The notes below the pieces were generated by a model. It did no database searches, had not been told where the DNA came from, and worked only from the letters and a program-made list of their open reading frames with translations. Shown here piece by piece: positions 43,775 through 55,840 of a DNA stretch of 64,000 nucleotides. The stretch lies in assembly GCA_948144175.1 (NCBI GenBank), contig CANXME010002008.1, positions 558,001-622,000 on the forward strand, read 5' to 3'. Origin of the DNA: Closterium sp. NIES-65. Its lineage: Eukaryota > Streptophyta > Zygnematophyceae > Desmidiales > Closteriaceae. The position numbers and the translations under genes were made by a program. Each line of letters opens with the position of its first letter. The stretch's first letter is position 1.

Positions 43775-44500
43775 GACAACACATCGTTTCGAGCTGAGCG
43801 AGACACTTATCAAGAAGCACAAGTATGGGGGCACGCTTGCTGACTGTGTGAAGCTTTGCACAGGTTTCGCTAAGGAGATCCTGGCCAGGATGAAGTATCG
43901 CATGTTCGACTTGCAGCAGATGGGCGGCGCGAAGCATTTTCAAGTCGAGTCGTAGCCATCCAAGGATGACCAGAGGGAGTTGAAGTGCATGGATTGGCAG
44001 GCAGCAAACGACGAGTTGTTTGGTGGCATGCTCTCAGGTGAGATTATATTTCTTACACGCGTTTGATTCGGCTTGCAAACTGCATGTGTGTTTACTACAG
44101 TAATGCTAAACCAACCGTCCCTTTTCATCCACCACCCCATACCACATCCACGTCAGGATTCGATTTCAAGGCGGCGAAGAAGGAGCTGCGGAGCTTCTGT
44201 CACATCTTGTCGCGTCATCACGCGGGGGAGGATTTCCACCAGGGTCTGCAAAATGAGTTGAAGAGCAGGGATTCGCGCCGCAGCTATCCGAACCTGATGA
44301 CACTCTGGCAGGCCCTCGCTGTGCTGCCACTGAGCACAGCTGAGTGTGAGAGAGGATATAGTCACAAGAACATTATAAAAAGCTGGATGCACACGTCGCT
44401 GTGCGATGCACGCCTTGGCAACCTGTTGACGCTGCACATGCGAAAGTATTCGTACGTCTGGCCAGATGTGTCCAGATTTGGCGCAAGCAGAAAACTATAA
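43775..44500 (+). pseudogene. hAT-like transposase remnant (C-terminal part)
   Basis: Two open segments, 43775-43955 (QTTHRFELSETLIKKHKYGG..., ended by TAG) and about 44156-44500, are bridged by a plausible intron (donor CTCAG/GTGAGA near 44037, acceptor CCACGTCAG near 44156). The second segment has the hAT dimerisation signature: YPNLMTLWQALAVLPLSTAE followed by CERGYSHKNIIK and LGNLLTLHM, compare the Leu-Pro-x-Ser-x-Ala-x-x-Glu-Arg-x-Phe-Ser pattern of hAT and ZNF862-like proteins. The catalytic region and BED finger are not present here. The E8 LTR forms its left border, so copia insertion probably truncated it. Confidence 0.62.
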
Positions 44501-45117
44501 GGCGAGATTAGTGGCTCATGCCACCCCAGTGGAATGGAAGGGGAAAGAGAAAGTGCCGGAGCCAGCAGAAGAAAGCGACGACGAGCAAGACCCTTGTGGC
44601 ATGTCTGATAATGAAGACTAATATTTTTGGTGTGTCCCTTGTAAATAACAACTCATCAAGGTTTGTAAAATTCGTACACTGATGCCACAGGGTCAATTTT
44701 TCATAAGTGACAAAAAACCTGATGGAAAAGGTTTTCCACAAGGTCTCACACTGATAATCAGATTTTTCAACTAGTGCCATACTGATCATAAGGGTTGCTC
44801 AGAACAAAAAATTAACCCTGCTGAGGACTCGGCATACCAATTATGGAGAACTTCTACAGAGCTGAGAGTCTGAGACAGACCTACCTGCCGCCACAATCAA
44901 GGTTGATGGCGACCCTTGAGCACTCATTTTGAGGGCCTGTCATCCGTACGTGATTAGGAGAGAAGAGGCGGAGAAGAAGAGAAGGGTTGAAGGAAAGGTG
45001 GAAAGAGGAAAGGAAGAGAGGAAGAAACTAGAGGAAGGAAAGACCTAAGGACCAAAACACCACAGCAACCCGCACCACAGCGCGGGACACAGCATTTCAA
45101 GCACAATCGCTAACCGC
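44501..45117. other. Non-coding stretch
   Basis: AT-richer sequence with no supported gene. A purine-rich block (GAAGAGGCGGAGAAGAAGAG and similar) lies at 44955-45050. Some of it may be the 3' flank of the hAT-like remnant, but no terminal inverted repeat was recognised. Confidence 0.5.
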
Positions 45118-46070
45118 CTACACATATGCATTGTACACATACTGCATGTCTGCCACACTCTCAAAGCAGCCGGTAATGTGATGCCAACTGCCCTGCCCCG
45201 CACCCAAAAGGACCGGTGCGGGCATCCACCCATCGTCTGACCCTCCCAACTGCCGCACCGCATGCTGTATAATACTCTGAGCCTGCGCTCGCTCCAGTGC
45301 CTCGGAAAGTCGTGTAGTGAGCCCGATCTCGAAAATCCGTGCTGACCTGTCGCTCCCCCCCACCAAAGTCTTAACGCCGCTGTGCAATCCGCCGCGCACA
45401 AAACCTTTAAAGCTACCTGATTGGCTCGCTGAGCAACCCAATTGTCTCCACTACACATGCATAAAAATGTGGTGGCAGTTGTAATCCCTCCATATGCGGT
45501 GCCCAATCCCGCAACTTGTCCTGTACTCGTCTAGCTGCTGCAACATCCTTCTGCACTGGGGCCACTCGTCTAAGCCCGGTATTCCCCTGCTGCTGTAGAT
45601 TTGTAATGGAGACGTCTACCAACACCATTCAAGTTTTTTCTATATCGCGGCAATTCAGGTCCGGAATGCGGGCTGGTGTCCCTCTGCGGCCTGTGTGTCC
45701 AGCCTGCGTTTGTTGCTGTGCTGGCTGCTGCTGTGCCTGGTCCCTCTGTGCCTCCTTCCTTGTCGGCTCTGCCCCTCTATCCTCTCCCCCACTCACCTGC
45801 CTCCTCCCATCTCCTCTCCCCAAACCCAACCCCCCCCGCACCCTCGCCCTATCCCCTCCCCTCCATACCCTGCCCTTGCTGGCCATCCCGCTGCTGCCCC
45901 TGCTGTCCCCTCTCCTCAACCCCACTCGCCGGCCTCCCCTGCCCCTGCTGAACCTCCTGTTGTTGGCTGTGCTGTCCTCTCTCCTCTCCCCCACCAACCT
46001 GCCCCTCCTGCCTTACTGTTGCTGTTGTTGCTGCTTCTGCTGCTGCTTTATAGTGTCGTCTACTTACCAT
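45118..46070 (-). pseudogene. Unassigned decayed coding region, Gln/Gly-rich N-terminal part
   Basis: Not recognised. On the minus strand a Gln/Gly/Arg-rich frame (45997-45632) ends in TGA at 45629-45631 and continues in the same frame as a normal-looking segment (VSITNLQQQGNTGLRRVAP... to 45413). A third segment in another frame (45441-45118) contains GGLHSGVKTLVGGSDRSA and GLTTRLSEALERAQAQS. CAG/GTAGCT near 45418 could be a splice donor, or a frameshift may separate the last two. The amino-acid makeup looks like real protein, but no family could be named. It may be a remnant of another transposon next to the hAT-like piece. Confidence 0.35.
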
Positions 46071-46463
46071 CGGCGATAACCCCCTCTGGTCCTATGATGC
46101 CCATATGGTCATTTCATTTGTCAGTCTATATCAAATGATGCAGATCTTCATATCCAAAACGGGTCCAAACTTACAACTTTCAAGTAGAACTGGGGACGAC
46201 CACAGGAGATATACTGTATGAATACTAACATCCACCAACTATCCATATGCAAAACATGACGCAGTCTTGAACCTGGAATTTGCATATAGAATATGTGTGT
46301 GGAATTCTGTAGGCCAAGTGATAGACTTTTATCCGAAGTGTGCGTTGAATGCTCTAATATCGAATTGACAAGAACAGATCCTCTCACCAAGCTGTGAAAA
46401 CAACAACTGGAATAATTTCATCGAGTTGGTTAGATTGGATGTGATCGTGGTCGTTATTTCTGT
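46071..46463. other. Non-coding stretch
   Basis: AT-rich sequence of ordinary composition. The open frames are short and none is supported. Confidence 0.5.
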
Positions 46464-47074
46464 TCAGACCGTAACCACACTTGGTTTCTGTCTTCTCGGA
46501 CCAAAACAAACGAGATAATAAATTTCACTGTGAGAAGGGAGATTTGGATCCTTTGTATCCATTAACTTGGCGCTTTGTTGTCCGGTCTGTCTCAATAATG
46601 AACACATAGCTTCCCACTGAAGTTGGTATCTCCAAGAAATGTGGTAATCTAGGATGTCGAAATACGTTTTGAAGTAGCGAAATTGCCCATTTCCATTGCC
46701 AAACTTTGGTGGAGGAGCATTCAGACAATGCGGAAAAAGAAGATGATTGCGAACAATCACTTTGCTAGATTCGATGAGAACTGTAGACGTAACATGGATA
46801 CGGCTTGACAGCGATCCCATCTTGAGTGCATTGGCTTGTTCGCTCTCCGCCTCCACGAGTTTTATGGCTTCGGCAGGACAAATGATCGCGAAATCTGAAC
46901 ATTCAAGGTTCGTACCAAATCACGACCAGACGAATTCGTCGCGATGCCAGCTTCCATATGTGTTGTTCTCGTCTTATCCCTCCGCCGCCGCTCCTCCTCG
47001 TCCTCATCCACAAGTTCTCCCACCGCGGTCCGCGTACTCGTTACTGCCCCCTCTCCCGCACTCACTTCCCGCAA
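46464..47074 (-). other. Possible exons of an unrecognised gene
   Basis: Two overlapping minus-strand frames look protein-like: 47074-46862, acidic and basic (GELVDEDEEERRRRDKTRTT), and 46900-46464 (PAEAIKLVEAESEQANALKM then SSRIHVTSTVLIESSKVIV). They are in different frames around 46870, and no clear splice pair joins them. The function is unknown. These may be exons of one gene, or one real frame with its shadow. Confidence 0.25.
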
Positions 47075-47856
47075 ACTTCCACCAACCCTCTCAGCGGTGA
47101 AAGCCGCTCTTCCCCCTAACTTCCCTCTTTCCCCCCTCCTATGTTCCCTACTTTCCCCTCACCCCTCCTCGCCTTGCCTGACCTCGCCTCCCCTCACCTC
47201 GTCGCACCTCAGGGGTGTCCAGCTCGTACATTTACTGTTTGTCAGCCCGCTCAGTTACCACATTTTTTGTTGTAACACTGTATTGAACATGTCCTGCGGA
47301 CACAATCAGCTTTCGTTCACAAAACGGCACGCCCCCTGCACGTACCTCGAGTCGTCTGACTCACGTTACTGGAATCAGCGGGCACACGAACAAGGGTACA
47401 GCACCGCGTCATGGCCACTACAGTAGTGCCCCATGTACAATTTCGCCAGTAGCTCGCTATACTCGCCAACACCCCCCCCGCCTGCACAAAAATTCGTTAG
47501 CTATGATTGACGAGGGAAACCGTTACCTCGTTTCGAACCCGAACAGAGCACTGTTGATTCGTGTGGCGGAGAACGAGTCAGCGCTCCTGAAATTACAGGT
47601 AGGTGGGACTCAACTCACAATGCATTCGTTTATTGGTACAGTGAAAAAAATTGAGCCTCGAGACGTGTGTTGGCACTAAAAACCCCGAAATGAACGAGCT
47701 GGACACGCCCTCATTTTCCCTCAACTTGCCTCGCCCCGCCTCCCCGCACACATCTCGCCTCTCCACCACCACCGCACATTTCTCCTTCCCCAACGACATC
47801 CCATGGCTGGGAGCCCCTGTCGCTTCAGCTACCAGTGCTGAACGGATTGTGCTGCT
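47075..47856. other. Non-coding stretch with pyrimidine-rich blocks
   Basis: CT-rich segments (47100-47215 and 47700-47800) separate unremarkable sequence. No gene supported. Confidence 0.5.
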
Positions 47857-48668
47857 GTGTGTTCAACTCACAATAAAGGGTCTTCCATTTCCTTCATCTC
47901 CATCAGCCGTTTTCTACTTCAGCCCACATCATCGAAATCCAGCTGGAAGCTGTATTCACTCTCCAGCCTAGCACCTTCATCGGGACTGAGATCATTCCGT
48001 TTACGCACTATCATCGCGTCATCTGCTGCTACTGATTTATTATTCGACGAAATGGCTTCTACACGCGATTCTTCCCACGATATCAGACCGAGAACTGTCG
48101 ATCTGCCGGCAGCAACGCCATCCAACCTTGGCGACCATCATGCGACAGAGCGGCTGCGAGCCGTTTCCGCCTGTGCGACATCCTCGTCGACCCCATCGTC
48201 GCCGGCGTCGCGTCCAATCACAGCCGTCCACACCACCTCGTTGCACATCCCGCGCTGCGCATCGGCTGATCCGGTCTTCTGCAGAGATGCCAGCGGCTCC
48301 ATTTCTTACCGCACGGCGGAAAACGGCAGCCCCGCGGATTTGAACTGGCGCGCGAGGAGCGATCGGCGACTCGAGATGTGGAACCGCGCGACCCGATCTA
48401 CAACCGCGACCACCACCACTAGAACCCCCGCTTCTGGAACTCCCGTTAACAACACTATTCCCCGCAACTCTTCAAGAATCGAATCTGTCGGCACGCATTG
48501 CTGCTCGCATTGCTCTACTCGGTGCCGCGTCGTTGCGTCAACCAACCGTTGCTCGACCTCGAGTGTCGATTCCGTGTTCGAATGGGCCGTTCGGGAGCGG
48601 ATTGCGTTGCGCGCGAGTCGTGCTGCGGCAGTCTCGTGTGTGAAGGCTGCTTCATGAAACCCTTTCAA
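47857..48668. other. Unresolved open reading frames on both strands
   Basis: A 266-codon plus-strand frame (47857-48657, Ser/Thr/Arg-rich) overlaps a 120-codon minus-strand frame (48668-48306, containing ESTLEVEQRLVDATTRHR) and a 68-codon minus-strand frame (48125-47919, containing AADDAMIVRKRNDLSPDEGA). The minus-strand peptides look more protein-like and would lie downstream of the NPH3 gene on the same strand, but neither strand shows a known domain or convincing splice sites. Confidence 0.25.
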
Positions 48669-49479
48669 GGTTTAAGGTTTCAGCTTGGGACTTACCTCAG
48701 ATTCTAACTGCTATAACGCCATATCAGTTACATACAAGAAGCGCTGCGATATTGCGCAGAGCCTCGGCGAGCAAGGATCCACCGGAGAGCGCCGCCATAT
48801 TGGCGGTTGTCACGACTCCATTTTTGACAAATAAAATTGTTACGTTATTTGGTGCGTTGAGGAGGATGCGGCTTCTGGGCCTTGGGAGATACATCGAGCG
48901 AGCTCCTCCCCAAGAAGCTGCTCCTCTGTTTTGGTATTTGTGAAATAAGTGTATTAAAATGCTAAGATTATGTACATACAATGAAACGATGTTGACTTGA
49001 CTAGCACCATAAGTGTCAGAATGGACAGAACGTGCACTGATTAGCACGGCTAGACCGCTGAAAGAGCTTTCTGAAGAAAGATGTTGGCTTCTGCACAAAC
49101 CAGAGCATAGGGAAGGAGGATAATGACAGGGCGGTGTTGCTGCCCTGTTACGATGCCAGCATTATTAGAGAATGGGAACGTAGTACAAAAAACAGGCTGC
49201 AGTCTCAATGTCTCAGCTTCATACCTTGGGGCGAGCTTTGGATTCAAGTGCTACACTCAGGTCTCGTTCCAAATCAGATATGCTTGATCGCACCTGCATG
49301 GAATCATAAACAAGACACGTTGCCAGCTCAGTTAACCAAGTAAAACCATACTGCATAACCCTAGCTCCGAGCCTGAAATGCCAGAATCAAGCACATTCTG
49401 TTTCTCCATGCATGCACAACACAGAGAGCAGTCACTACGAAACCAAGTGCCGCCAAAAAATGTTAAAAGGTACACTCAC
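48669..49479. other. Region downstream of the recognised NPH3 exons
   Basis: The last exon or exons and 3' UTR of the NPH3 gene should lie here or just below, because the exon at 49683-49480 ends in a clean donor (GTGCAG/GTGAGT) without a stop codon. I could not pick the terminal exon with confidence. Confidence 0.4.
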
Positions 49480-52400
49480 CTGCACCAAAGCCTGCGTAAG
49501 CCCGTGAGTCTCCTGCCTGATATCCGCCCTCACAGCAACAGCCTTCCCCTCCTCCTCCTCCACCTCTGCCTGCATTTGTTGCCCCTCTCTCTGCAGCTGC
49601 TCCCTCTCCCTCTCTGCCCGCTCCCTCTGCTGCTGCAGCGCCCTGCCTCGTGACATCAGCTGCTGTGCATGGTTTGCGAGCAGCTGAGAGAGCGAATACC
49701 AGGGGGAATATACGCGACATTCGACATGATGGTTTTGCATAGGAGTAAGGGTGTAGGAAAGAGGATTGATAGGGAAGCCAATGACATGCATCTTTGTAAC
49801 AATGTGCATCTTTGCCAGATGGATCCTATCAGAATGTTGCAGAAATTGGGCGGCTTACCTGTTTCTGCCATGTCAGCACTGCTACAGTGAAGGAGGGCGG
49901 CCAGAGGGAGGTGGATGAGGCAGCATCTGCGACTGGCTCTGACCGACGAGGATGGCACATGGGATGGAGGAAGGGACGACGAGATGGGCGGAGGGGGGGT
50001 GGGATGGCGCATGGGATGATGAGATGGGTGACGGGATGGGGATGGGATGAGGAGGTGAAGGGGGGATAAGATGGGTTATGGGATGAGGGATGGGGGATGG
50101 GACAAGGTAGAAAACTAGTCACATGCAAGTTTCCAGGGAGGGTAGGCCAAAAACGAGGATACCACATAACCACTGTAATGAGAAGTTACCTGAAAGCTTC
50201 TCAGGCTGAATCAGGCCAACAAGGAGTTTAACCTCCTCGCCTCCTCTCTCCCCTCCTCCACTTCCTTCCCCCCCTCCTTTCACAGACCCCCCCACCCCCC
50301 ACCCCCTGGCTGCTACGTAAGCCGCCACTGCCTCATAGAGAGCATCGTGCAAGGGGCGGCAGGCGAGAGGCAGTGCGGTTGCAAGGGATATGAAAGAGTC
50401 GGGGCTGATGCTGCTGCTGTTGGGAGAGGTGGAGATGGCCTGAAGCGGGACGGGTGGTAACGAAATGGAACATAGTTTTGAAAAAGTAGGAGCAGCCAGT
50501 TGCACTCGAAAGAGATGACGGGGATGGCTGGAAAGAGTGATTTCGGCATTTAGTAAATTGGGGTAAGGGGGGAAAGGGGGGGTAGGAATGCCAGGGTATG
50601 GGTACAGCAATGGAATGGATTCAGCATACTTATGCTGCAAAAAGGCATGCTCTTAAGCTGGAAGGGTAACATAGGTGTAGTGTCGCACCTTCAAGTAACT
50701 GTCCACAATAGATGCAGCCTGAGAGAGGCTGGCAGCGCCTGCGCCTTCCACAGCTGCAGCAGAAGCGTTTGTATCAGGCGTGCTTGAAGTGAAGATTGTG
50801 AGGAGAGCGAGGATCTCAGATGGAGGAAGAGGAAGCAGGTGGTCGACTTGACACTCGGTGATCCGACAGCCAATCATGCTGCAAAGGAGGGCAGTGCCAA
50901 GGAGGTGAAAGGCCAACGGTTGATGATCACAAAGCAATGACCATACGTGAATTCAACAGAAGTTCAACAAACAAGCAACTCCTTACGTTTGCAGGCGCGA
51001 CTTGGCAGACTTGCTGGCATCGACCTCAGGGCAGAGGCGCAGCAGTCGCACCAGCAGCTGAATGGACGGCAGCCCCACAGCCCCTTTTCCAGCCTGCCCT
51101 GTTGCGGAGGGCCCAGCTGAGAGTGCAAAGAGCAGCGCTACTGCTGCTTCCAGGGTTGGCTTCCATGTGGAAGTAGTCTGGGCGTCTGCTGACGTGGCTG
51201 CAGGTGATGTGGACGTGGATGGGACGTCCTGATTGATGGAAGGACGGAAAAGGCAGTTTGGAAAAGCAGGAATCGTAGTGCAGTTATTTCATCACCAAGA
51301 GTGTTTTCACGCAGGCGAGACAAAGTAATAAATGAACAAGACATTGATGAACAAGCCTTAGGGAATGATTGACTGGTGATTGAAAGTGTCGACGCGACCA
51401 TGGGAAGCGAAGTAATAAGGACAGACTGTGTGAGTGCAAACGAACCCATTGACAGAAATTGACAGCAGTGAAATCGTAAGAGCTGACCACAGGGAATGGC
51501 AGCCACGTGTTGCAGTAGGCCTCAAGCAGAGCAAAGAGATGCAGCGCACTCATGCCCAGGGAGCTGATGAATGGGAGCAACAAAGATAAGCATCGGAAGG
51601 ATGGATGGGGAGAGAAAAAGAAGAGGAGCACGGAATAAGAGAGGATGAACCAGAGACGTCAGGTGCAGCAGGGCACTGAGATGCAGCGCACACATCCCAA
51701 TGGCGCTGATGAACGGGTTCGCCATTGGCATTGACAAAGTAAACAATGGAGGGAAGCCGACAAAAGAGGGGCCGGGGAGGAAAGAGAGAGGTTAAAGAAG
51801 AGACTTTAACCCTAACAAAGGTCATATATGCGCAACAATCATACCCTCAGGTTGGATGGGTGGGGGTATTGAGAAGCCAAAAGTGGTGTGGGGAGAGAAG
51901 TGGTGTGGGTGTCCGGTGTCCCACCGCTCTTAGCGCAACTCACCTTAGAGCAGCATGCAGCTGGACGAACGTGGGGAGGGACAGATGCAGCAACTGGGGT
52001 GACAGCCACAGCGGTCCTGCGCCAGCCGAGTCCGTCTTTTCCTCCGCTTCACTTGCAGCTCCATCTGCAACCTTATCCTTGTCCTTCTCTTCCCTGCCTG
52101 CCTTATCTGTTTTGACAGCAGCGGCATCAGGACCGTCATAAGCGTCGTCACCTTTCCCCGCTTCTTTCACTACCAATCGTGCGACCGCGTTCACAGTGGT
52201 CAGCAGCAGCCCTGCTGACTCAGCACTCGCCCGGATCGCTGAGCTGGCATCACACGATTGAAGAACAGTCAGAGCAGCCCGGGGGTGAGAGAGATACGAG
52301 GTGAGGTGGCGAGACGCTAGGGTAAGCAGGTTACAGTCATAGGGACCACCGCACATGGCAGCTCGAGGGTCATCTCTCATATCCAGGTAAATCGCTGCAC

Positions 52401-53390
52401 AGTAGAGAGCTGTGACGTTATCAGGGGTGATTGTAATGGGAACGCTGTAGCAGAAGCATGCGACGAGTTTGAATGTCTCGATTCCGCCTGGGAGGTTGGA
52501 GAGGTCAAGACGAGCTCGCTTCCCATTGGCGGAGCTCTCTGGGTCTCCAGAATTCCGCCTGGAGCTGCTCTTCTCCTCCTCCACAGCATGCTTGGAGAAA
52601 TAGTCAGTCTGACAATGACACAGAAAATAAAATGAAGGTTCAACGAAAGAAATGATGAAAAGAAAAAGTTCAAACAGATTTGCGGTCAAGCTAAAGATGC
52701 ACACACTCTACCGAGGTTCACTCTGACAAGGGTAGGAGATCCCTCTACCTTGGAATAGAGGGGGAATTTGTGAAGTTGGTAGTTGACTGTAGCGCCAAAC
52801 GTGATGGTGAAGTCACTGCGCATGCCAGCTGCCTTGAGGTACACCTGATCCATGCCTCCATATACGTCCACGTTGAGATCCAATAACGAGGATGAATCTC
52901 CTGATGACGGAACCGGTGCTGCTGCAACACCTGCACCAGATTCTGATTCCGAAATCGAAATAGAGAAGCCTCCTGCTGTTAATGAGGATGTCGCTGAAGA
53001 GGATGCGGATGTATTGACGCTGAGAGGAGTTGCGGGCGAATCCGTTACTCCAGTTGGGAATGAATGTCCATGAGAAGGCGGAGGGGTAGGTGGAGCATCA
53101 GCGTCCATCAGCGATATCAGTTCGCCAGGCTTAGCCGTCAATTGTCCTGTTGGTACACCCTTATCTGCTGCTGCATGGACTGTTGCTGTTGAAGTTGTTG
53201 TAGCACCTGATGCCTTCTTTTGCTGTGGTTTACCGGCTTCCATCTCAAAGTCACTGCTTGACTTATCTGAAAAAGAAGCTGCACCTTCCGACTTGGCAAA
53301 CTTGTGGCAAACGTCTGAGCGTGATTTCCCCACCGGGGTTTCTTGCAATTTTCCTTGCAGTGCCTCTCTTCTTCGTCTCACCGGTCCCAT
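49480..53390 (-). CDS. BTB/POZ and NPH3 domain protein (phototropin-signalling NRL family), multi-exon
   Basis: Exons on the minus strand with matching phases: 53390-52749, 52608-51944, 51563 to about 51490, 51228-50987, 50878-50689, 50439-50190, 49938-49859, 49683-49480, then an unfound terminal exon. Exon 1 carries a Ser/Thr/Ala-rich N-terminus, then the BTB strand-helix SDFTITFGATVNYQLHKFPL. Exon 2 gives LPGGIETFKLVACFCY and TPDNVTALYCAAIYLDM, hallmarks of NPH3-family BTB domains. Later exons follow the NPH3 domain: LPSIQLLVRLLRLCPEVDAS, IGCRITECQVDHLLPLPPSE, SIVDSYL, RPLHDALYEAVAAYV, LIQPEKLS, TVAVLTWQKQLL and a terminal coiled coil rich in Gln/Glu/Arg. NRL proteins act as substrate adaptors of CUL3 ubiquitin ligases and scaffold phototropin signalling at the plasma membrane; membership is clear, the exact role here is inferred. 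The start at 53390 is the first ATG in frame with exon 1. Confidence 0.85.
49955..50105 (+). repeat. GGGATG-type simple repeat in an NPH3 intron
   Basis: Irregular repeats of ATGGGATG, GGGATGAGG and GATGGG in the intron between exons 50439-50190 and 49938-49859. Confidence 0.7.
51650..51705 (-). pseudogene. Extra degenerate copy of NPH3 exon 3
   Basis: After an acceptor-like TTCATCAG it reads in phase AIGMCALHLSALLHL, closely parallel to the chosen exon (acceptor at 51564, SLGMSALHLFALLEA). The two copies are 142 bp apart and share their 5' flank as well (GAGCTGATGAATGGG against GCGCTGATGAACGGG on the plus strand). It is either an alternative exon or a decaying duplicate. Confidence 0.6.
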
Positions 53391-54343
53391 GAACCAAACC
53401 ACTGCTCACCGGAAAAGCTCCTTTCGCTTTTCCTGAATACGAGGACGTGAAACGACTACGCGAGTATCTCCTCCAAAGCGTAGAATGAAAGGCCTTGACG
53501 AGAAATGAACTTCGCTGCGGCAGAAATTCTGACCGGAAAAGGCTGCATGTGTTGGAGTATTCGAAAGACAAGTAAACCCAGTCTAGAAGGTAACAGACTT
53601 CTCCTTCAGTAATATGTGAAAATGGATAATGGCGACAACCCATTTTTAAGGGGACCAGTGAGAACCCGCCGTCCTGGAAAACGTTGATGCTGGGCTTTCG
53701 ATTCTGCATCGGAAATGGCGAAGGAACACTCGTCCGTGATATTGGAATCGTCAGATCGTAAGGCTGACGGAATAAGCTCATGACCAGCTTGCCTCGAATG
53801 CAACATCAGCTCCGTGAAATCAGAAAACCGGATAAGGAGTCCTTGTCAAAACTGTTGGGAATCTCAATGGTCCACGAAACTGAAACCTGGCTGAACTATC
53901 GCCATTCGTCGAGTAACAACGACGTTATTCTCGAAGAGCAATGTCGCTATCTAATCGATATTTCCGATGCCGCGCTGGCCTGCAAGCCATGACAGGAAAA
54001 CAACCAGCGGCAGCAAGAATGGGGTTGGAGGAATTTCCCCAATTTTCAAATCCGTATATCGTTGGTGGCTCGAGCATGTTTTGAAGTGACTTGTGCGGTT
54101 CCAGGATACTTACTGGTTAGTTACGGTTCAAAACCTTTCTCTGGGAGAACAAAGTGGTCGAATACGTTCTCAAGCAAAACTAAACTAGCCCCTCTAAGTG
54201 GATAGACACGCCAAACCGTGAAATCCGAGAGGTTGGACGATATCGTCAGATTGACGCCGTCTATTTTCCGAGCTCGTCAGGAATACTCGCTGGAGGAGGG
54301 GAAAAGCAAGTGTCGAACTATCGATGTCACGAAACCCTTTCAA
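53391..54343. other. Upstream region of the NPH3 gene
   Basis: This should hold the promoter and 5' UTR of the NPH3 gene. A minus-strand frame overlapping the start (53781-53263) and a plus-strand 70-codon frame (53780-53992) are present, but neither has a recognisable domain. No clear TATA box could be assigned. Confidence 0.45.
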
Positions 54344-54505
54344 GGGAAAATATGTCAATGGTAACTTACATGGGGCACTATAACGCGTACGGTAAATTGC
54401 TTAACGCGTTTGGTAACTTGCTTAACACGTTTGGTAACTCACGTAACGCGTATGGTAACTATACACTAGCAGCCCATCACGCGAATGGTAATTACATGAA
54501 ACTCC
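54344..54505 (+). repeat. Left terminal inverted repeat of the foldback element
   Basis: Subrepeats: AACGCGTACGGTAAATTGCT, AACGCGTTTGGTAACTTGCT, AACACGTTTGGTAACTCACG, AACGCGTATGGTAACTATAC. Then CAGCCCATCACGCGAATGGT. Confidence 0.78.
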
Positions 54506-55507
54506 CGCCGAAATGATCCTGACAAAAAGAAATTTATCGATTTTGAAAGTTTTTTACACACTGTTACGAGTGCAATTGAGTGAACTATTGAGAATTGCAC
54601 TATCGAAGCAAGAGTACAATGAGCGAAGGCATGAGCGAAGAATATATAGCGAAACTACAGTGGTAACGGTAATGGACTGTGGTTGTCGCGCGACGGGCCT
54701 GGGACTGAGGTTGGAAAAAGTGTCGAAGCGGAGGCCTGGAGCGCGGGTTACCCGCCGAGCCGTCAGGTCGAGATGCGATGTGCGAAGGTGGCGGGCGGAT
54801 TGTCGATGCGAGGGTTGCGAGTGGTAACGGTGCTGACTGTGGTGCTACAGTGATGTACGCGTTGAGCAATGATGCGAAGTAAGGAAAATGAATTTTCCTT
54901 ACACGGACAGTTTTATCCCTTCTGAACAAGTCCCGCCGCGACTTTGAAGGATCCCGTTTATTATACTACCACGGACCGAAAAGTTTCAGAGCTGTTAAAA
55001 TCTTATTTTAGATAGCATGATTGCGAGCTTGCAAAATTATCTAGAAAAACATTCCCCGAAAGGACATCGGGATTTTTACTTTTTGTAATTCCTGGAACAT
55101 TGGAGAATTTTTGCATGTGGGAAAATATAAACTCTTTAGAATTACATGTTTCATTTTTCTGTAACCATAAACGCCTTCTCGCAAGGAGTTTACCGTCGCC
55201 TCTCAAATTCATTTGCCATCTGAAAGGGGTGTAGATTTTTTTTCCCCGGCTGCACGATAGAATGAAGTATAAACAGTTTGCGGAAAGAGCGCCAGAATGT
55301 CAGTTATGTAAGACCAGTTGTTCTCACAACACTCACGCTCTTGCAATTCGCTTGAAAATCGGAAAGTGTGTCTGAATTTCGGAAAGATGTGTCAGAATCT
55401 CTGAGAGTGTCAAAGGTTTCTGCTTCAGGATTCGTCAATTTCGTCTGACGCGAGCGGGAAAAACCAGAATGAGGGTCATTTTGGGCGAGGGTTTCTTCTA
55501 GCAGCTA

Positions 55508-55540
55508 ACTTCATTGATACTCAAATTATGCCAGAGACGT
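55508..55540 (+). repeat. Internal inverted-repeat arm, left
   Basis: ACTTCATTGATACTCAAATT and following bases are repeated in reverse complement at about 56892-56926 (CTTCTGGCATAATTTGAGTA...). Both arms lie next to CTTCTAG, and the right one runs into another copy of the outer repeat (ACCATTCGCGTGATGGGCTG at 56942-56961). This indicates an inner element or an earlier foldback end. Confidence 0.65.
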
Positions 55541-55840
55541 TTTCCATCGATACTCAACCTAGATTGCTCATCTCTGATCGGTACTCGTTTTTCAATCACA
55601 CTTTTTACACTAGTAACAACCCCGAAATGTGACAGAAACAGAACGCAATTACCGAACTCAAATATACACTATTGTGTCGAGGTTCTACCTAAGAATAGAC
55701 ACGAAAAATTTATTGAATACTCAACCCATTAAAATTTGTATCAAGCAAGAATTGCGTAAATATAAAAAAAAAAACGTCATTGGGAAAAATGATGCAGACT
55801 GGGAATAACTCAACGGATTATGTCGTATCCTTGGCTGTTG

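Noticed and set aside
45516..46138. Leu/Pro/Cys-rich plus-strand frames
   Set aside because: Shadows of the Gln/Gly-rich minus-strand segment and a CT-rich tract.
47857..48657. 266-codon plus-strand gene
   Set aside because: Ser/Thr/Arg-rich with no domain; the opposite strand also has long frames of more protein-like composition, so it is left unresolved.
53263..53781. 172-codon minus-strand frame over the NPH3 start
   Set aside because: It is in another frame than the BTB exon and shows no domain; probably 5' UTR or promoter sequence.
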